Below are positions 21,718 through 22,969 of a stretch of DNA of 22,969 bases, piece after piece. Source of the DNA: Candidatus Mcinerneyibacterium aminivorans (GTDB taxonomy: Bacteria > Macinerneyibacteriota > Macinerneyibacteria > Macinerneyibacteriales > Macinerneyibacteriaceae); assembly GCA_008086245.1 (NCBI GenBank), contig VSIX01000016.1:1-22969 (forward strand), read 5' to 3'. The notes below the pieces were generated by a model. It searched no databases. It was not told the origin of the DNA and saw only the letters and a list, made by a program, of their open reading frames with translations. The position numbers and the translations under genes were made by a program. Positions within the stretch are counted from its first letter, which is position 1, and each line of letters starts with the position of its first letter.

Positions 21718-22664
21718 AAAATTTTATTGTTCCATTCTTTATTCCGTTTGAGGGATGTCCGTACAAATGTATCTACTGTGATCAAAATGCAGTTACAAAC
21801 GAGACAGGTTTTTCAATAGATGAAAGATTAAGCGATTTTTTCCATAGAAAGAGGGCTGTCAAAAAGAATGTAGAGGTTGCCTTTTTTGGCGGAACATTTA
21901 CCCAGATGCCACAAAAAAAACAGGAAGAACTATTAAAAAAAATCCAGAAATACATAAAAAGCGGTAAGGTTAATAGTATAAGAATCTCAACCAGACCGGA
22001 TAAATTAAGCGGGGATCAGATAAAACTTCTGAAAAAATACAGTGTTAAAAGTATAGAGCTGGGAGTCCAATCTTTTAATACTAAATATCTCAAGTTTCTA
22101 AGAAGAGGATATTTAAAAAGTGAGGCTGTTGAAAATATTAAAAGACTCAAAAAGGCAGGGTTTAAAGTTGGCATACAGATTATGATGGGGTTTCCGGGAC
22201 AGAGCTATGAGGAATTTATGAATGATGTTTACGCCCTTATAAATTTAAACCCCTTTGATTGCAGAATTTATCCACTTGCGGTTATAGAAAAAACGGAGCT
22301 TGATAGATTGCACAGAAAAAATAATTATGAGTTTATGGATTTAAAAACGGCTATAGGATGGCTCTCGGCTGCTGCTGAAGAAATAGAGAAAAGAAATATA
22401 GAGATAAGAAGAATGGGGCTTCCCCATTCAGTAGAGCTGGAGAATAAAATTACCGGAGGAATTTATCACCCCTCGCTTGCGGATAGGGTCAGGTTCAATA
22501 TGCTGAAAAACAATTTAGAAAACATTTCGGAGAAAGCTGAAGAAGTAAAAATCAACCCAAAGGATCTCGAATATGCGGAAAAGATTATATCGGATAAAAA
22601 CATAAGTATAAAAATAAAAGAAAACAAAGAAATAAACAGGGGTGGCGCAAAATATATTTCTTGA
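21714..22664 (+). CDS. Radical SAM protein, Elp3/HemN-like fold, of the rnc-linked family
   Basis: This 316-residue protein has the radical SAM iron-sulfur motif Cys15-x3-Cys19-x2-Cys22 in Gly-Cys-Pro-Tyr-Lys-Cys-Ile-Tyr-Cys. It also has the Phe-Phe-Gly-Gly-Thr-Phe segment and Ser-Ile-Glu-Leu-Gly-Val-Gln-Ser, typical of the Elp3-like branch. It lacks the acetyltransferase domain of true Elp3. Related genes next to rnc are frequent in Clostridia and other groups, but I know of no established reaction, so none is assigned. It overlaps the rnc stop by four bases and is the last gene of the operon; I see no good terminator in the 255 bases that follow. The C-terminal 60 residues are Lys-, Glu- and Ile-rich. 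Confidence 0.9.
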   Translation: MKNFIVPFFIPFEGCPYKCIYCDQNAVTNETGFSIDERLSDFFHRKRAVKKNVEVAFFGGTFTQMPQKKQEELLKKIQKYIKSGKVNSIRISTRPDKLSGDQIKLLKKYSVKSIELGVQSFNTKYLKFLRRGYLKSEAVENIKRLKKAGFKVGIQIMMGFPGQSYEEFMNDVYALINLNPFDCRIYPLAVIEKTELDRLHRKNNYEFMDLKTAIGWLSAAAEEIEKRNIEIRRMGLPHSVELENKITGGIYHPSLADRVRFNMLKNNLENISEKAEEVKINPKDLEYAEKIISDKNISIKIKENKEINRGGAKYIS

Positions 22665-22844
22665 AGCGAACAAATAAGGTAAAAGAAAACTATTCTGTGC
22701 ACAAAGTTTACAAAATAAATCATCCGTGAAAATAATTCCCGATTTTTGGGGGAGTTGTAGAGAAAATGCTGCACTATTGACGAAAAGTATGATGTTTGTA
22801 AATTACTGTATGATAATAAGATATAAAATATTTATGAAATATGC

Positions 22845-22873
22845 TTGATATGGAATATGTATTGCTGTATAAT
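22845..22873 (+). promoter_or_regulatory. Sigma-70-type promoter before the pilin gene
   Basis: TTGATA (22845-22850) and a perfect TATAAT (22868-22873) are 17 bases apart. A start near 22880 gives a leader of about 40 bases with GGGAGGTG. A sigma-54-like element occupies the spacer, so which polymerase form is used is open. Confidence 0.65.
22851..22866 (+). promoter_or_regulatory. Sigma-54-like -24/-12 element before the pilin gene
   Basis: The 16 bases TGGAATATGTATTGCT match TGGCAYR-N4-TTGCW at all positions except C4, with correct GG-GC spacing. Pilin genes are sigma-54-dependent in several bacteria such as Pseudomonas, Myxococcus and Geobacter. It shares layout with the element before the sigma factor gene at 15903-15918. 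Confidence 0.5.
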
Positions 22874-22919
22874 ATTAATAAGTGATTTTGTTTTGATTTA
22901 AATTAACGGGAGGTGTTTT

Positions 22920-22969
22920 ATGAATAAGAAAGGATTTACATTAATCGAACTAATGATTGTTATTGCAAT
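22920..22969 (+). CDS. Type IV pilin-like protein, N-terminus only (runs off window)
   Basis: Only the first 16 residues are present. They form a class III signal: Met-Asn-Lys-Lys-Gly, then Phe-Thr-Leu-Ile-Glu-Leu-Met-Ile-Val-Ile-Ala. Prepilin peptidase would cut after Gly5 and methylate Phe6, and Glu at mature position 5 is kept. This marks a type IV pilin or type II secretion pseudopilin; which one cannot be told from this fragment. GGGAGGTG (22908-22915) and two overlapping promoter types precede it. Its own promoter suggests a transcription unit separate from the fab operon. Confidence 0.9.
   Translation, partial: MNKKGFTLIELMIVIA

Noticed and set aside
22726-22768. Possible terminator after the radical SAM gene (AATTCCC/GGGAGTT)
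   Set aside because: The stem is only seven pairs with a wobble, and no T run follows on the plus strand.
22777-22804. TTGACG-N16-TAAATT promoter upstream of the pilin gene
   Set aside because: The -10 box matches only four of six and a much better promoter lies 70 bases further on.

Overview
The window is an AT-rich stretch of bacterial chromosome (mid-30s % G+C, estimated by eye). Genes are packed head-to-tail with strong GGAGG-type ribosome sites, TTG and GTG starts, and 1-8 base stop/start overlaps. All 24 genes except one, a sigma factor, read on the plus strand. The gene content suggests a fermentative, probably anaerobic bacterium: a butyrate kinase/phosphotransbutyrylase pair, a type II fatty acid operon, a TlpA-like thioredoxin lipoprotein, a very long PpiD/SurA-type membrane foldase and a type IV pilin-like gene. 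The foldase and lipoprotein hint at a diderm cell. I cannot name the phylum from sequence alone, and there is no sign of phage, transposase, CRISPR or RNA genes.

Layout. 1-5124: the end of a class A penicillin-binding protein, then rpiB, glyA, a dCMP deaminase, nrdR and an unrecognised 449-residue protein, all nearly touching. 5138-5671: a thioredoxin lipoprotein. 5721-9653: a new transcription unit with folK (carrying a worn FolB-like N-terminus), panB, panC and a comM/yifB ATPase; its promoter points straight at the folK ATG. 9679-11676: buk and ptb, closed by a clean terminator. 11778-14534: the foldase, also with a terminator. 14535-15112: a repeat-rich intergenic tract. 15113-15868 (minus): a sigma-70 family factor whose stop codon lies in the last repeat hairpin. 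16100-22664: yceD, rpmF, fabH, fabD, fabG, acpP, fabF, rnc and a radical SAM gene, from a second near-leaderless consensus promoter. 22920 to the end: the start of a pilin-like gene.

How the genes work together. The first cluster joins cell-wall synthesis, pentose phosphate and one-carbon metabolism to deoxynucleotide supply and its regulator. The second makes folate and pantothenate precursors. buk/ptb conserve energy from butyryl-CoA. The third large cluster is the standard fatty acid operon, but plsX is missing between rpmF and fabH.

Most notable observations: (1) a modular element of four hexamers plus a hairpin in 14602-15124, which looks like repeated decayed copies of the 3' end of the neighbouring sigma gene; (2) a 15-residue basic insertion in the most conserved loop of GlyA; (3) two consensus promoters spaced for leaderless or near-leaderless mRNAs; (4) matching sigma-54-like promoter elements in front of the sigma factor gene and the pilin gene; (5) exact 40-residue repeats leading into the foldase's parvulin domain; (6) an nrdR-coupled protein that resembles a cysteine-poor relic of an ATP-cone/ribonucleotide reductase protein.
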